The notes under the pieces are model-generated. The model saw only the letters and a list, made by a program, of their open reading frames with translations, made no database searches and had not been told where the DNA came from. Below, one piece after another: positions 48,939 to 61,879 of a DNA stretch of 64,000 bases (positions within the stretch are counted from its first letter, which is position 1; the number at the start of each line of letters is the position of its first letter). Made by a program: the position numbers and the translations under genes. The stretch lies in the NCBI GenBank assembly GCA_905182985.1, contig CAJJDN010000054.1:228096-292095 (forward strand), written 5' to 3'. This DNA comes from Paramecium sonneborni. Lineage: Eukaryota > Ciliophora > Oligohymenophorea > Peniculida > Parameciidae.

Positions 48939-51900
48939 TCAATGTTATCTCCTTCTTAAATTTGCTTTTACTTATACAAATCCACTGAAAGTAGAATCTA
49001 AAAGTGGATCATCCTTTATATATTTCAAATCTTCAACTTTAAATTCTTTAAATTTTAATCTAAATTATACCTTTTAAGGATTATTTTGATTATTGTTTTC
49101 TATTCTTTTAGTTTCCATAAAGTAACTCTTAAACTTCTTTATCAACTTCTTCTTTTCTGGAGACTCTCTCAATTGACTTCTACTATACTATTTCTTAATT
49201 AGAATGAATTTCTTAAGTATTAGGTTGTTCGATAGAATGTTAAAGTATACTTGGGATTATATCTTATTTATTCTTTTCCCAATCTAGATAAACTCTCTCA
49301 AATTCATAAGGTGATAATTCAGCTAAAAATATATTTCCATATATACCTTAAGGTGAATCATTTGGTATTGTGAAGTGACCTTTCTTTATTTCTAATTCTC
49401 TCTTTATGTTCTCCAAAATTTCTTATTTTCTCAAATTATGCTATTCTTCATAATTAATCTATGCCTCATTATTATTTTTTTGTTATTTTTCTGTAACTTT
49501 TCTTAAAAATTCTTCATATTAAGGACTATCATTTTTATTTTCTTTTTCTGGATTGGTTAGTAATTTTTCACTTTCTTTTTTAAGATCCTCAACATTAATA
49601 ACTTGTTTTTTACCATTATTATCAATAACTTCTACTCCTCCTTTTAATCCTAAAGCTTTCTTTAAATCTTCAATTCCTTATTCCATTTTTGGCTCTACTT
49701 TATTGAACGACTCTTTCTTTAAATCTACAATTGGTAATTTTTAATAGTGCTTTCTATCTTCTTCCTTTAATGTTTCATCTACTACATCATGTAATAAATT
49801 ATTAAAATTGTTTATTGCTTTCTAAGCAGGTCTTTCGGGATCTTTAGCAACATTATCCTCTATAACAAGACTTGCAGATTTTCTTCTATTATGAGATTCT
49901 TATATTTCCTATTTTATTTCTTATTTTAATTCTTCTTTTAGTTCTTATTTTAACTATTCCTTTATATTTTTTTTTAATTCCTCTTCATTAAGTTAATGTT
50001 CAATTTTTAGAGATTTTTCTTCATGCTATATTTAAATAGATCTATCGGTTTATTTACTATTACTTTATTAAGGATTGTGAGATATAGTAATTGAATGTTA
50101 AATTTTTTATTTATTATTTTTAGTAGATTTTGAATCTTATTATAATTATTGTTATTATTATTAGATATCCTATTTTTATTATGATTATGATTCAACTTAC
50201 TTTTATACTGGCTATTAAACTTCAAAATTATCTTCATAATCATAATCTTATTCATTTTATTGAGATTAATCCTATTGTTCATTAGCAACATCTATTATAA
50301 TATCAATTTCATTTTCGTTTTTAGGAGTTTCTGAATAGATATCTTCTTCTTTTTGGTTATCAGAAAGTTGTTATTCTAGTTATGCTTGTTTTTCAGTTTA
50401 TTAAGGAATAAATTAATTTGCTTTCATTACAACAAAATCTTATTCCTATTCTTATTATTCTTGTTATTACTAATAATTATTTTGATATTGTTAAGCTTAT
50501 TATTATTATTCAGAAACATCATAATCTTATTAAAATGTGTTTTCAACTTTATTTTATTAATCTTCTTCACATGATTGATTATCAGATTCATCATAATATT
50601 ATGGTGGCTATTAATAAGATTCCCCAGTATCAACTGAGCTATCTTTAACAAGATTATCAATAGTCAGATATTACTCTTGAGGCTCAGCATCATCATATCT
50701 TTGAACTTATTAAGTTGCATCTTCAGATTATTATTCATCAACTAAAAATTAATCTTCAGACAATTATGGTTATTCAATATCCTATTACTCAAGTTCTGGA
50801 TCTTCATTTGGTTATTAAAGTTCTTATTATTCTTGATCTAGATTTTCTGATTATTCTATTTCCATTGAAGTATTTTAATCATCTTCAATTCCTTGATAGT
50901 ATTATTCTTAATTCTCTTCAATTTAAGGTTCATCTTCTATTGGTTATTCATTACTTTATTCATCATAAGTGGCTTCATAGATTTAACTATTATCATTAAC
51001 AATGATATAATCACTAGTTTTCATAGTATCCACATTTTCTTATTTGATGTTTCCAATAGTATTAGCCAAAGCTTCAAGTTCTTATTAGAATTCATCAAAA
51101 GAGACATTAATATCTTCTTTATTCTAATTGTCATCTTGTATAACAGATGTTTCTTCAGCAGAAACAGCAACTTCACTTGATAATAATTATTATTATTGTG
51201 TATCATCGACATATTCTAATGTAGATTCTACAAAATCGTCATCTTTAGCTTCTACAATTTTATAATTAGTTTCTTCATTAGTATCATCATGTAATTTAAT
51301 ATCTTCAATTTAAATATTTTATTATTCCTATTATTATTCATCATCATAAATAAAATTAATATTTTCTATATTTGGTTCTACTGCTTCCAAATAATCTCCA
51401 AGTTATTTGACTTCTTATATTGGTTCTGGTTCAACATAATTTTATTCATAATCTTCATCCTTCAATACAATAACTTAATCATTATTTTCAGGAACATCTA
51501 ATCTATCAATAATCAATGAATATTGTTTCTCTCCTTCAGCCACTGTATCTAAAGATTCAGTTGACACAGAATCTAATTTAAAATCTCGAATAACATTATT
51601 TAATTTATCCTTTAATCTTTGTTTTTCCCTTAAGAAATCAGATTTCTTAGGTTTTCTAATATAAGCTTCTCCTTCATCTGTTGTCAATCCAATTTCAATA
51701 GCCTCTTCTTCTTTTGTACTTTCTTATTCTTAAACAATATCACCTTCTTTATTTATAAACTCTTATTCTTAAACAATACCACCTTCTTCTTTTGTAGATT
51801 CTTATTCTTAAACAACATCTTCTTAAGGTTCTTATTCCACGTATTCTTGAGGTTACTCAATTTGTTAGACTTCTTCAATTTATGGTTAAACTTAATCAGG

Positions 51901-54541
51901 AATGGCTTCTACTTGACCAGATTCATAAACTTCAATTTCTTAATGATCTTCATCTAATTTAATGGATGCATCAATAATTTATATGTCTTCTTCTCCAATT
52001 TATGATGTATTTTCAATCTATTACTCTTATGATTACAATTCTTTATCAACTTCATCTTATAATTAGTTTACCATAAGGTTATTATCATCATTTTTAATTT
52101 CCTAAATAATTAATTACTATTCTGGATTCATTCCTTCATCATTTAAATATATAATAGGTGGTTGTTATTCTTCCTTTGGTTATTCTATTTAAACTTCCTT
52201 CTAATCCTCATAAGCAGAATTTACATCTAAACTTATTTAATCTTCTACAACCTAAGGTTCTTCACTTTTATTTTCAAGTTCTCCAACTTCCTTCTCTAAA
52301 TCATTTGCCTTTTCCATTATATCTAATTTTTCTAATTATTGTTCACTTCTATTTTTATTTTTTAATTGTTTAGCTTCTTCTCTCAACTCTTAAGCAACTC
52401 TGATCATTTCATCAATATCTTATTCTTATTTAAGAAGATCCTCGTCATTAATTTAAGTTACTTTTTATTATGGTTCTGAAAAAGCCTCAGGATCAACTGA
52501 AATAACTTCGCTTTATTCATTTATATCATTATTACTCTCCTAAATATCCTCTTAAACCTACTAGATATTATCTTATTATTCTATGCTTATCTCATCCAAA
52601 TTTGCTTCAGAAATCTTCACATTTTCTATTTTTACTTCATCTGCATGAATAACAACATCCTCGGTTGATGAAGTATCCTCAACTTATTTCTCTTCTGATG
52701 CAATTGATAATTAATCATGAAGGATTTCTTTTGCATCTTATTATTAAGGAATATCATCAGCATTCATAGATGATATCTCTGTATTATCCAATTTAATATC
52801 TTCAATTTAGATCTCTTATTTTGGTTCTTCCTCTTAATTTACGATATTATTTTCTTAATTATCAAATGCAATATCTTCTTATTAGAGTACTTAATCATTA
52901 TTATTAGTTTCTGAGTTAGATTACAAAATCTAATTAGATTCATCTTAATTTTATTAATTATTTTATTGTTCTTAATTTTAAATTGAATCATTTTTAGGTT
53001 CTATAATTTAAACTTCATCTGTTGTCAATTTAATTTCTTGTAAATTTTGATTATCTATAGGTTCTTCAGTTACTATTTTTACATCTTCAAACTATTATTG
53101 TTAATTGTTTTCTTTTTATTATGAATCCTCAACTTATTATTATTATTATGAATCCTCAACTAATTATTATGAATCCTCAATTTATTATTATTATTATGAA
53201 TCCTCAATTTATTATTATTATTATGAATCCTTAACTTATTATTATTCTTATGAATCCTCAACTTGTTATTATTATTATGAATCCTCAACTTATTATTATT
53301 ATTATGAATCATCACTTTGTTGTTGTTATTAATCATCAACTTATAGTTATTAAGAATCCTCAATTTATTGTTACACTTATTAATCATCAACTTATAGTTA
53401 TTATGAATCATCAAGAGAAATAGTTTCAGATTATTAATTTTCTTATGTAGATTCAAGATCTAATTTAATATCTTCTAATTAATCAGATGGAGCTACAGTT
53501 ATTTACTATTAATTTTGGTTATCGAAATTAGAATGATCATTAAATTTAATATCTTCTATTTAATTATTTTAAGATTGTAGATTTTCATCAATATTTTCTA
53601 AATGAATATCTTCAGCAATTAGTTTTTAATCAGAATTCGATTGTAAATCTTAATTTTCTAATTTAAATATTTCTAAGGATTCGTTTTGTTTGAATTCTAC
53701 TTGATTAGGTTAATCATCACTCACAATTTCCAATGATCGATGAGTAGGATATACTTCAATTGAAGAATCTTTAACAATTTCAATAGATTAATGATGCCAA
53801 ATTTCAAAAGACTTTTGTTAATCTAAATGTGTAATTTCTAGGGATTACTGTGCTTATACTAAGCTCCTAAGCTGAATTAATAATTTAATAATTACATGGC
53901 ATTTTACTTCTTAAATGGATGGAATTCCGCTACTTCTTATTACTAGTAGTTCTGATAACCTACCAAATCAATTGGTTACTCTTCATTTGTGATTATTATG
54001 CACATATTCATTTATCCATCATTATCAACAATTAGATTACCATCAAGTAAATCTTCACCAATTAAATCAATTATTACCAATATTGAAATTATTAGCATGA
54101 GTATTGGTGGCTAAAACACTAATAAAAGTTGGTCTCTAAATGATTATAGGAATTTGTATCTCATTTCCAATAGCTACACGATTAAAACATTCTATTTAAT
54201 AGTTCTCATCATTATCTATAGCTAAATAGGCAAATTATGCCTCAATCTCATCGGATGCCATCACTTATAATGTGAATCCTTATTTTTAATAGATACTTAT
54301 GTACCTTCTTAATTAACCTCATGAATTTCTGCAAATATATCACCTTGACCATTAAGAAGTGCAATGGCCACTTAAGGAATTTACTAAAAAGGTTATTAGA
54401 AGAGTATTTCCTTAAATTTATTATATGAATTACTTTTGATTGAATTTATCCTCCTCCTTCATTTTGAATCAGAACCGTTCCATAATTCTGACTAAGGACA
54501 ATCACCAATAAAGTGACTAATAGATAGCATTGTTTGACCAT
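48939..54541 (-). CDS. Giant acidic Gln/Glu/Asp-rich secreted protein with H-lectin-like head
   Basis: About 1,825 residues after introns of 23, 26, 25 and 29 nt near the 5' end and 22 nt near the 3' end; the sum gives an exact frame. A signal peptide (MVKQCYLLVTLLVIVLSQN) is followed by a domain of about 180 residues with the H-type lectin pattern: FQQPFQQIPQVAIALLNG, EIHEVNQEGFTLQVMAS, then FAYLAIDND. The rest is extremely acidic and Gln-rich, including tandem (Q)n(V/I)EDS units at 53105-53410, blocks such as IQIEDIKLDNTE, and near the C-terminus a more ordered part (GNIFLAELSPYEFERVYLDW, YIKDDPLLDSTFSGF). No transmembrane helix after the signal was noticed. It is probably a secreted or granule-lumen calcium-buffering or matrix protein (inference). 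Many apparent frames on the other strand are shadows. Confidence 0.75.
53105..53410 (-). repeat. Tandem minisatellite coding (Q)n(V/I)EDS
   Basis: About ten units of 24-30 bp built from TTATTATTATTATTATGAATCCTCAA-like sequence on the plus strand. On the minus strand each encodes QQQQQ(V/I)EDS. Unit number is likely polymorphic. Confidence 0.85.
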
Positions 54542-54615
54542 TTTTTTATTATAATAAAAACGGATTGTAATTAATACATTCTCAATATAATACTTATTAT
54601 TATTTATTTAACTGA
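54542..54615. promoter_or_regulatory. 74-bp divergent intergenic region
   Basis: Only 74 bp separate the start codon of the acidic giant gene (minus) from that of the next plus-strand gene, so both promoters must lie here or inside the coding ends. No motif beyond AT-rich runs is visible. Confidence 0.5.
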
Positions 54616-55900
54616 ATGGCAGAATAAGGTAGATATAGCAAATTAAGTGAAGAAGAAGCTGCAGCTCAATTTGAATTAAGGTACACATCCAAATTTACTT
54701 AAGAAAATAATAATTATTAGGCAATTTGTAAGAACAATACCAAAATGCAAATAGTTAAAAGAATAAAAAATAATCCAAATCATAATAACAATAATCAAAC
54801 AAATAAGAATTTATTGTTTTCAATCCTACTAAAAAATAATCATCTTAATCATCTAAAAATCCCATTAAAAAACTATAATTTCTAAAGGAAGAATCTCATT
54901 TGCAAACTCCTCCTCCAGAATAACCAGAATAAGAAATCGAGTACTAAGTTTAATAACCTGTGGATCCAATACCCCCTGAACAATCTCCTTTAATTGAAAA
55001 ACCACAAAAACCTAGTATCAAAAAGATGTTGCTTAGAGATATAGGTAATCTAGATCTAGAAATCTAAAGATTAACTAGAGAAACCAAAGACTTTTAAAAT
55101 GAAAAATAGTTGAATAAATCTCAATTATCCTAACAACCAAAAAATCTCAAGGAATCTCTTACTAAACAATTACCTAGACCTAGTTCATCATAGCAATAAT
55201 AATAATCAAAAGCTTATTATGAATTAAGACAAAGACCCTCAAGTAAAGAATCAAGAATTTCTGATGCTTCATATACTAAAAAAGCTGAATGTTTCAAAGG
55301 AGTCATAAGAAGTTCAAGTTTAAAAAAATTACCTCAACCTTCAAAAACCAATTATAATTTTTTATAATTAAGAAGTGCATCTGAAAAGAGAATTAATTAA
55401 TCAATCAATAAAACAAACACAGTAGAATCTGAAAATAAAGATATAACATAAAAAATTGCACAAAGTGAAAGAAAAATACCAAAACCAATGATCTAAATGA
55501 ATAGAAGTCAATCTAAATAAGATACTCCAACATATGAAAAAAAATCGAGTACTCCTGTTAAATCAATTTTAAAGGTCTAATTTAATTCTATTCCTGTCGA
55601 GTGTAGTTCTACTAAAAATAATAGTAGTTCCTATGTAAACTCTTTCTTTAAATTAGTTTCATTAGCATAAAGAATCATACAATAGTTAGATAAGTTTTTC
55701 TAAAAATAAATGTGTTGAAGCACAAATTGAAGAAGCTGTATAATTATATAACAACCTTAAATCTTTAATGCAAAATAAAACAAGTGTTTTATAAGCTAGA
55801 AAAGATGGAAATCTTATTCCAAGAAAAACTGCTGATTTTTTTGTATTCATTATTATCTATTTAGTACCATAAAGAAATTTAGAAACCCACTTTATACTGA
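54616..55900 (+). CDS. Hypothetical Gln/Ser-rich protein, 405 aa, three introns
   Basis: Introns of 23, 22 and 22 nt (after AQFELR; GTAAACTC...AATTAG near 55638; GTATTC...TTTAG near 55845) give an exact frame. Starts MAEQGRYSKLSEEEAAAQFE. Mostly disordered, with PP-rich (QTPPPEQPEQEIEYQVQQPV) and SP/KP motifs, a short coiled coil (MLLRDIGNLDLEIQRLTRE) and a C-terminal helical segment NKCVEAQIEEAVQLYNNLKS followed by LQARKDGNLIPRKTADFF. The look is that of a microtubule-associated or ciliary protein, but no family is recognised. Confidence 0.72.
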
Positions 55901-57129
55901 AACTTCAAATTTTGATAATGTTAATTATATATTCATTATTTCTATCCGATTACTTTTAGAATATTATTTAATTAATTTTTTTATAACTATCTTCTATTCT
56001 GTTTAAAATACTTCTTCAAGTTATATAATCATCTTTTTAATTTGCAATCTATAAATAAGTATTCAATTATAAAAAATAATACAGTAAATATGTTGAATTT
56101 ATTTCCTCATCATTTCAATTAAATTAAATACATTTTTCTTTGCAGATAAATTTCACCTTTTATTTTTTAAAATATAAAGCTTGAATTCTCTAAAATAAAT
56201 AATTTAATGTCTTTTATATATTGATTAATCAAAATTAGCCTCATTATATCTTTGCATGGTCTAATATCTAAAATAAAATAGTTGATTATATTTAGAAAGA
56301 TCTATATATTAAAATTCACCTAGAAATGTTGAATAATATTTGGATCATTTCTCATTAATATTTTGATCTTGCAACCAAAAAAAATAATTAAATTTTATTT
56401 TTTTTTGTCTAATGAATCGATTACTTATAATTTTCTATTATATTTTAATAGTTTGATTACTGATTTTTTAATAGTTAATCTTTTTTATTAAAATAAATTA
56501 ACAAATTGTTTTTGTTTATAATATTCAAAACTTTTTCAAAAAATATTTATTTATCAATTGACATTCCTTATATTTTCAACTACTGTTTTAAAACCCTTAT
56601 AGTATCGCACATCATCCTCATCATCCATGCTACTATATAAGTAAACTATTTTTTCTATAACGAATCATGTCTATATATACCTTTAAATAAATTTTTATGA
56701 TTTATTTTCTTTAGAGTCTCTTCCTCTAAGAATTGCCATTAATTTTAAGTTGTATACATGAATGATAATTAAAATATTTATAGTATCAAAAATTATATAA
56801 AATTCAATAACGCTAGATGGAATTTTTATTTAGCTTAAGGTTTAATATATGCCTAAAATTAGTAATCGATTTGATTATATGTCAAGTTTCTTCTAAATTT
56901 TATCAATAAAAGAAAATATCTAAAAAAAAAATTAGAAATTGAGAGTTTATTCTATATTATGCCTTAACAATAATGAACACCACCAAAAATAAATATATAA
57001 CTAAAAAAATAAATTATTATTTTTAATTACCTGGACTTTATGACATTGTGACTTTTTGAAGTTGGAAGATAATTTTAATTAAACACACATTCCTAAATAT
57101 TATCTTAGAACATAAAATATATTATAATT
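55901..57129. other. 1.2-kb stretch without a confident gene
   Basis: AT-rich. On the minus strand about 56140-56390 translates coherently (for example YSTFLGEFQYIDLSKYNQLF) but is broken by TGA codons and has no start, so it may be a decayed gene. Elsewhere only simple AT-rich sequence was seen. Confidence 0.4.
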
Positions 57130-57523
57130 TCAAATTTTTAATGATTTCATTGCTTCTTACAATTAAGTTTCTTTCTCTTTACCTTTTGCAATTAAATGTT
57201 GTCTAACTTTATCAAATTCTTCTATGTCTTTCTCATGAGATTTGATATATTCATTAACTTCATTTACAATATCTCCTTTGGGTTTCAAAATAAAGCTAAA
57301 AATATTATTTAATTTGCTACCATCTACCAATAGGTTGATATGTTTTTTATTGATCAACACTGCCCAATTCTTTTAATGTAATATTACATTTTTGAATGTT
57401 TCTTTTTAATGAAGTTATTGATGCTTCGTATTATCTGACTTTGGCTAATGTGGTTAACACATCTTTTTCTAAATCCATTGCTTATTAGATTTGATTCTCT
57501 TTCTCTTTACTAATTTACTACAT
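57130..57523 (-). CDS. Prefoldin subunit 1-like chaperone
   Basis: 122 residues after a 25-nt intron (GTAGCAAA...TTTTTAG) that joins QPIGRC to FILKPKGDIV. Layout as in beta-type prefoldin subunits: N-terminal helix (MQQISKEKENQIQQAMDLEK, VLTTLAKVRQYEASITSLKR), the strand hairpin with YQPIGRCFIL (compare the family pattern Y..VGRMFIL), and a C-terminal helix (IKSHEKDIEEFDKVRQHL). Prefoldin subunit 1 is part of the hexamer that hands actin and tubulin to CCT in the cytosol (known). Length matches the family. Confidence 0.85.
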
Positions 57524-58104
57524 ATTAAAATAAATTTATATTATTCATTTTTAATTAATATCATGTATTTTGAAAAAGTTGATGATGTATTTTATATTCT
57601 GAATTATAGTAAAGAGTTATAAAATTTCATATAGTAAGATAAAATTTATAAATTCTAGATCAAAACCTTAACATAAAATAATTCAGACCTAAAATAAAAT
57701 TATTTATCATATAATATGTTTTTGAGATAAAAAAGAAAAATGAGAATAGTTTTTTAATTTATTTTGGATTTAAATATTATTTTTTTAAAATCATATTAAT
57801 ATAAAAAGTTTTAAATTAAAATTAAGAAAGATAGGAAGAAATTAAGAGATAATTAAATTATTAGTCTTAATTTGGAAAGAAATGAAATGAAAAATGATTT
57901 GAAAACAGATTGATAAAGATAAATAATTGATAATAGGATTGAATGAATAATAAAATATTAAAAATATCTTGTTAGAATTTTGATTATAAAATAATATATG
58001 TAGAACAATATTGAGTACAATAATCAATATGCATTCAAATTCGATTCCTATTTTAAAAAAGAAATCGAACAAAACACATAAATTGATTAAATTATTAGAA
58101 ATTA
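57524..58104. other. Divergent intergenic region
   Basis: About 580 bp between the prefoldin start and the carboxypeptidase start. A plus-strand frame from 57563 stays open for over 100 codons, but its composition is like random AT-rich DNA under a single-stop code. I do not call a gene. Confidence 0.5.
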
Positions 58105-59564
58105 ATGATGAAATGTGTGATAATTGCTACGATACTTTTATCAGTCACATGTATAGACTTTGTGGCTGATGAATTTCGATGGCCTGATTGGCCTATTGAT
58201 TACAGTTTCAAGACTTGGTCAGGATTGATAGACTTTAATGATACTGGAGTCATGAGGTTAATATAGATTCTATATAAGAAATTTGCATTATGTATTTGTA
58301 GAGAGCCAAACTGAGAATGCAGAGGTAGAGCCATAACCAGTAATACTTTGGCTTAATGGAGGTCCAGGATGTTCATCAATGTTGGGTTTGATGTAAGAAA
58401 TTGGACCATTTGTGATTGATAATGGAGAAACTGAATACAAAGAAAATCCATGGTCTTGGAATAAGAAAGCACATTTATTAATATTAGAATCACCATTTGG
58501 AGTTGGATTTTCTAAACCAAGCCCAGATAAAAATTATAATTTCACTGATGAAAAGACAGGAGAGTTTAATTATTAGGCCATAAGACGATGGTTTGATACA
58601 TTCACATATTATAGAGGTAGAGATTTCTATATAGCTGGAGAGTCATATGCAGGTATTTAAATTATTGATTTTAGGAATGTACATTCCTTATACAGCATAA
58701 GCTTTATTAGAGGGAGAGAAAAATGTTGATGAGGATGAAAAAATAAACTTCAAGGGAATTTTAATTGGAAATGGTGTGTTAATTAACAATGAGAAGTTTA
58801 GAAGTTAAACCGCATTAAAGTTCTTGGGAAGAAGATCTTTTATAGATTATACAAATTAATTTATTTTAAGTCATAATTGTGCTGCACAACCACTTTCAGC
58901 AAGTTGTAGATAAGCTAAGAAATCATTGGATGATGCAATAGCTTTAATAAATCCTTATGGAGTATATTCTTATTGTTGGGGTGATAGTACTATAAAGGAA
59001 TTCAAAGTTGAGAGATAATCTAAACATAGATTTAGTTATACACCTTGGTTAAATTTATTTGAAGATGATGATGATAATAATGCTCCATGTATTGACTTTG
59101 GACCTTTAGCGAATAAATTAAATACTGAAATATATAAATAGGCTTTTCATGTGGATAATGATACTTTATGGACTGGTTGTAATGATCAAATTTATGCCTA
59201 ATATACCAAATCAGAAGGAAGTTATTTGATTTTACCTGAATTATTTAAAGCAGGAATTGATATTCTTCTATATTCTGGCGATTAAGATTTAGCTGTGAGT
59301 ATGGTTGAGACTTTAGAAAGTATTAAATAGATACCAGGTTATAAAAGGATTAAAGATTGGACTCCTTATATGAATCAACATCCAGGTGAATTATAGAATC
59401 AATTAGCAGGATGGATTGAAGAATACAATTATTTTAGATTCTAAGTTATTAGAGGTGCTGGACATGTAATTTAAATATTTTTATTGTAGATGGTTCCATA
59501 AGATTAAAGAGAGAACTCTTGGTTTATGCTCGATAACTTTATTAACAGAATTAGAGGAGCTTGA
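58105..59564 (+). CDS. Serine carboxypeptidase (family S10)
   Basis: 463 residues after introns 58257-58278 (22 nt), 58653-58674 (22) and 59466-59489 (24). Signal peptide MMKCVIIATILLSVTCIDF. Family motifs in order: VILWLNGGPGCSSMLGLMQE (oxyanion hole), NPWSWNKKAHLLILESPFGV, the nucleophile in GESYAGMYIPYTA, ILIGNGVL, catalytic Asp in YSGDQDLAVS, and catalytic His in RGAGHMVPQDQRE. The complete triad Ser-Asp-His is present, so it should be an active lysosomal/phagosomal or secreted exopeptidase that removes C-terminal residues at acid pH (known). An acidic Asp loop (EDDDDNN) lies mid-protein. The decayed paralogue at 6631-7120 shares its last intron. Confidence 0.95.
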
Positions 59565-59633
59565 CAAATATAATATATATATATATAAATTTTATATATT
59601 TTATTTGTTATTATTATTATTTACATTTGAAAT

Positions 59634-60641
59634 ATGCAACAAATTCCAACTACTTTATTGAAATAATTCATTCAAAATTTACCTTTAAGTGAATTCTGTT
59701 TTGCTTATGGTTCAGCTGTATAACCTTAATTTAATTATGATTATACAAAAAGTAAACCTATGATTGATTTAATTCTTGCTGTCGATAACGTTGAAGAATG
59801 GCATCTCCAAAATATCCAAATAAATCCTACAGTATTTCTATTACTACAATATAGCATTATAGTGGATTAAGTTATTATTTAGGTAGTAGATTCATTTAAA
59901 GAATGAATGTTGAAATATTCCCAATTCATTTTAGTCCTTTTGTTCAATTTTAAGATCTTTAATTAAAATATGGTGTTGTATCCTCCAAAGAACTTATCAA
60001 AGATCTTGAAAGTTGGAAATGGCTATCCATTGCTGGACGTATGCAAAAACCAATACTCACCATTTAAGAATTTGATAATTTAAGATTTCAAAGAGCTTAT
60101 ATCTCTAATTTGTAAAGTGCTGTAGCCATTTCTATCTTAATGGATTTTAAATCATCAATGTCATTATAAGAATTACTCTATAGTATTATGAGTTTATCAT
60201 ATTATGGTGATATAAGATTTACATTAGGAGGAGAAAACTAAAACAAAGTCTTTAATATTCTTAAAGGAAATTATAAAAATATTACAGATCTCTATCTATC
60301 CAATTTAGGAGATCTAAATAATTTAATCTAAATACAAAAAGATGGTCATATCTTAATTGATTAAAGCATCCAATCTTTGTAATCTATATACACATATATC
60401 TAGGGAATATCTGTGTTCATTGATACCTGGATAATTATTAAGTATTGTTTTAGGAGAAAAAGATAATATGGGAACTTTAAAAATGATGAGTTAAGATAAA
60501 ATTAAAGAACTCATTAAAGAAAGTGTTAAAAGAAAAAATCAATTCTCTTCTAGACGCATGTTGTTTTATAATTTAGCAATGATTTCTCCTTTCTTAAGTG
60601 TTAAATATGGAATTTAGAAGTTAAGCAAACGCTTTAAATGA
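59634..60641 (+). CDS. TAM41: TAM41-like mitochondrial CDP-diacylglycerol synthase
   Basis: 319 residues, introns of 23 nt (GTATTT...AATATAG) and 25 nt (GTAATC...TCTAG). Makes CDP-diacylglycerol from phosphatidate and CTP on the inner mitochondrial membrane, feeding cardiolipin synthesis (known). Family signatures: EFCFAYGSAVQPQ (nucleotidyltransferase GS motif), PMIDLILAVDNVEEWHLQNI with the metal-binding Asp pair, then HYSGLSYYLG, LKYGVVSS and RMQKPILTI. The C-terminal SSRRMLFYNLAMISPFLSVK matches the helical end. The usual AYGSG Gly is Ala here. No clear presequence. The start lies 69 bp after the carboxypeptidase stop. Confidence 0.92.
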
Positions 60642-60683
60642 GTAAATTAAATATTATACTAAATATATATTATTCACAATTAA

Positions 60684-61430
60684 ATGAACTACAAATAGTT
60701 GTATGAAGAGATGGCTCAAAAGTATCAATAAATGGAAGAAGAATATAATTAATTTGTTGAGGAAAGCCAAGCTTTGGAAGATTAATAATAAAAGAATATT
60801 GAATCATTAAATAAATAACTTGCTTAGACTTAGAATTCTCTTCTACAACAAAAAGAAGAAACTCAAAAAGCTAGAGTAAATATTATTTTTATTCTTTAGA
60901 ATGAATTGTAGTCAATTTAAAATCAATTAGAAAAGTAACTAAATAAAAAGGAAGCATAAATAGTTGAATTACAAAAAACTCTGCAAACCTATAAAATGCA
61001 AGTTATTGATCTAGAAGTTGATTAAGATTTGAATAACAGCAAAATTAGGTATATTTCTCTATTAAATTAAGACAGCTAGAAGAAACAAATAAAGACTTAG
61101 AGGTGAAATTAGATAGAGTTCTCGAACAATTAGCATTGGCACATACTGATTTAGATGCTAATAAAGCTTAATCATAAGAAGATATTGAACGGCTAAAATA
61201 AAAACTAAAAGGTATTCAATATTATTATATTGTTAGAAAATGAAGATGAATTAACTGCAGCCAAATCCTCTAAAATACATATTACAACAACACCAGAAAT
61301 TGTTAAAATGCCAAAAATTGATTCCTTAAGAGCAAATGCAGCTGGATTCAATAAAAGTTTAACTCTTATTCAAGCATTAATCAAAGATCTTGATGATAAA
61401 ATGTCCTTAATCAGAAATCAAAAGTCATGA
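60684..61430 (+). CDS. NudE/NDEL1-like coiled-coil protein
   Basis: 224 residues after introns of 24, 23 and 25 nt. Residues 1-165 form one long coiled coil (MNYKQLYEEMAQKYQQMEEE, FVEESQALEDQQQKN, KIRQLEETNKDLEVKLDRVL). The NudE family pattern, with an N-terminal Glu/Gln coiled coil and LEETNKDLE...(D/E)R...LEQ.L..A, is present, followed by a short C-terminal part (LRANAAGFNKSLTLIQALIK). NudE/NDEL1 link LIS1 to cytoplasmic dynein (known). Coiled-coil composition can mimic this, so the assignment is moderate. It starts 42 bp after the TAM41 stop. Confidence 0.65.
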
Positions 61431-61458
61431 CGAAATTTATTTATTGTGTTATTTTATT

Positions 61459-61746
61459 ATGTTATTTTATTATTATTAAAGTATTAAAAACTAAATAAAA
61501 GCTTAACAAAGTCTCTCTAATTCGAATAGATAGAGTAAACATTATCTAATATAATTAAAATAACTTAGCTCCTTAAACACTCATAATTCACATAAATACA
61601 ATAATATAATTGAAAATTTATTAATTATAGCTGGAACAAATGGAAAAAGGATCTATCACAATTAAGATGAGTAAATTAATTTAATTTGTTTACCTTCATA
61701 TATCGAATTTTAGAATAAGAATAAAAATACATCAATAAAAAAATGA
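61459..61746 (+). CDS. Short hypothetical frame, 95 aa
   Basis: Open frame MLFYYYQSIKNQIKAQQSLS to YIEFQNKNKNTSIKK. Gln/Asn/Ser-rich first half, then a more ordered part LLIIAGTNGKRIYHNQDEQI. The start is uncertain. It might be the 5' part of the decayed segment that follows. Confidence 0.35.
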
Positions 61747-61879
61747 GATTAATAATTAAATGATTTCTAAAATAAATATTTATAAGAGCACTTAAAGTAC
61801 TTTTTAATTAAGAGGAAATATTAATTTTGAATGAACTTTTTTGAATCTATGACACGTTAAGTGAAAAAAATTTAAGTAA

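Noticed and set aside
53105..53456. Plus-strand Tyr-rich (YYYYESS) and minus-strand Asn-rich frames
   Set aside because: Other frames of the minisatellite. The minus-strand frame giving (Q)n(V/I)EDS is the one continuous with the 1,825-residue protein.
57563..57915. Plus-strand frame of over 100 codons
   Set aside because: With TGA as the only stop in AT-rich DNA such lengths arise by chance; composition is not protein-like and no start context or domain supports it.
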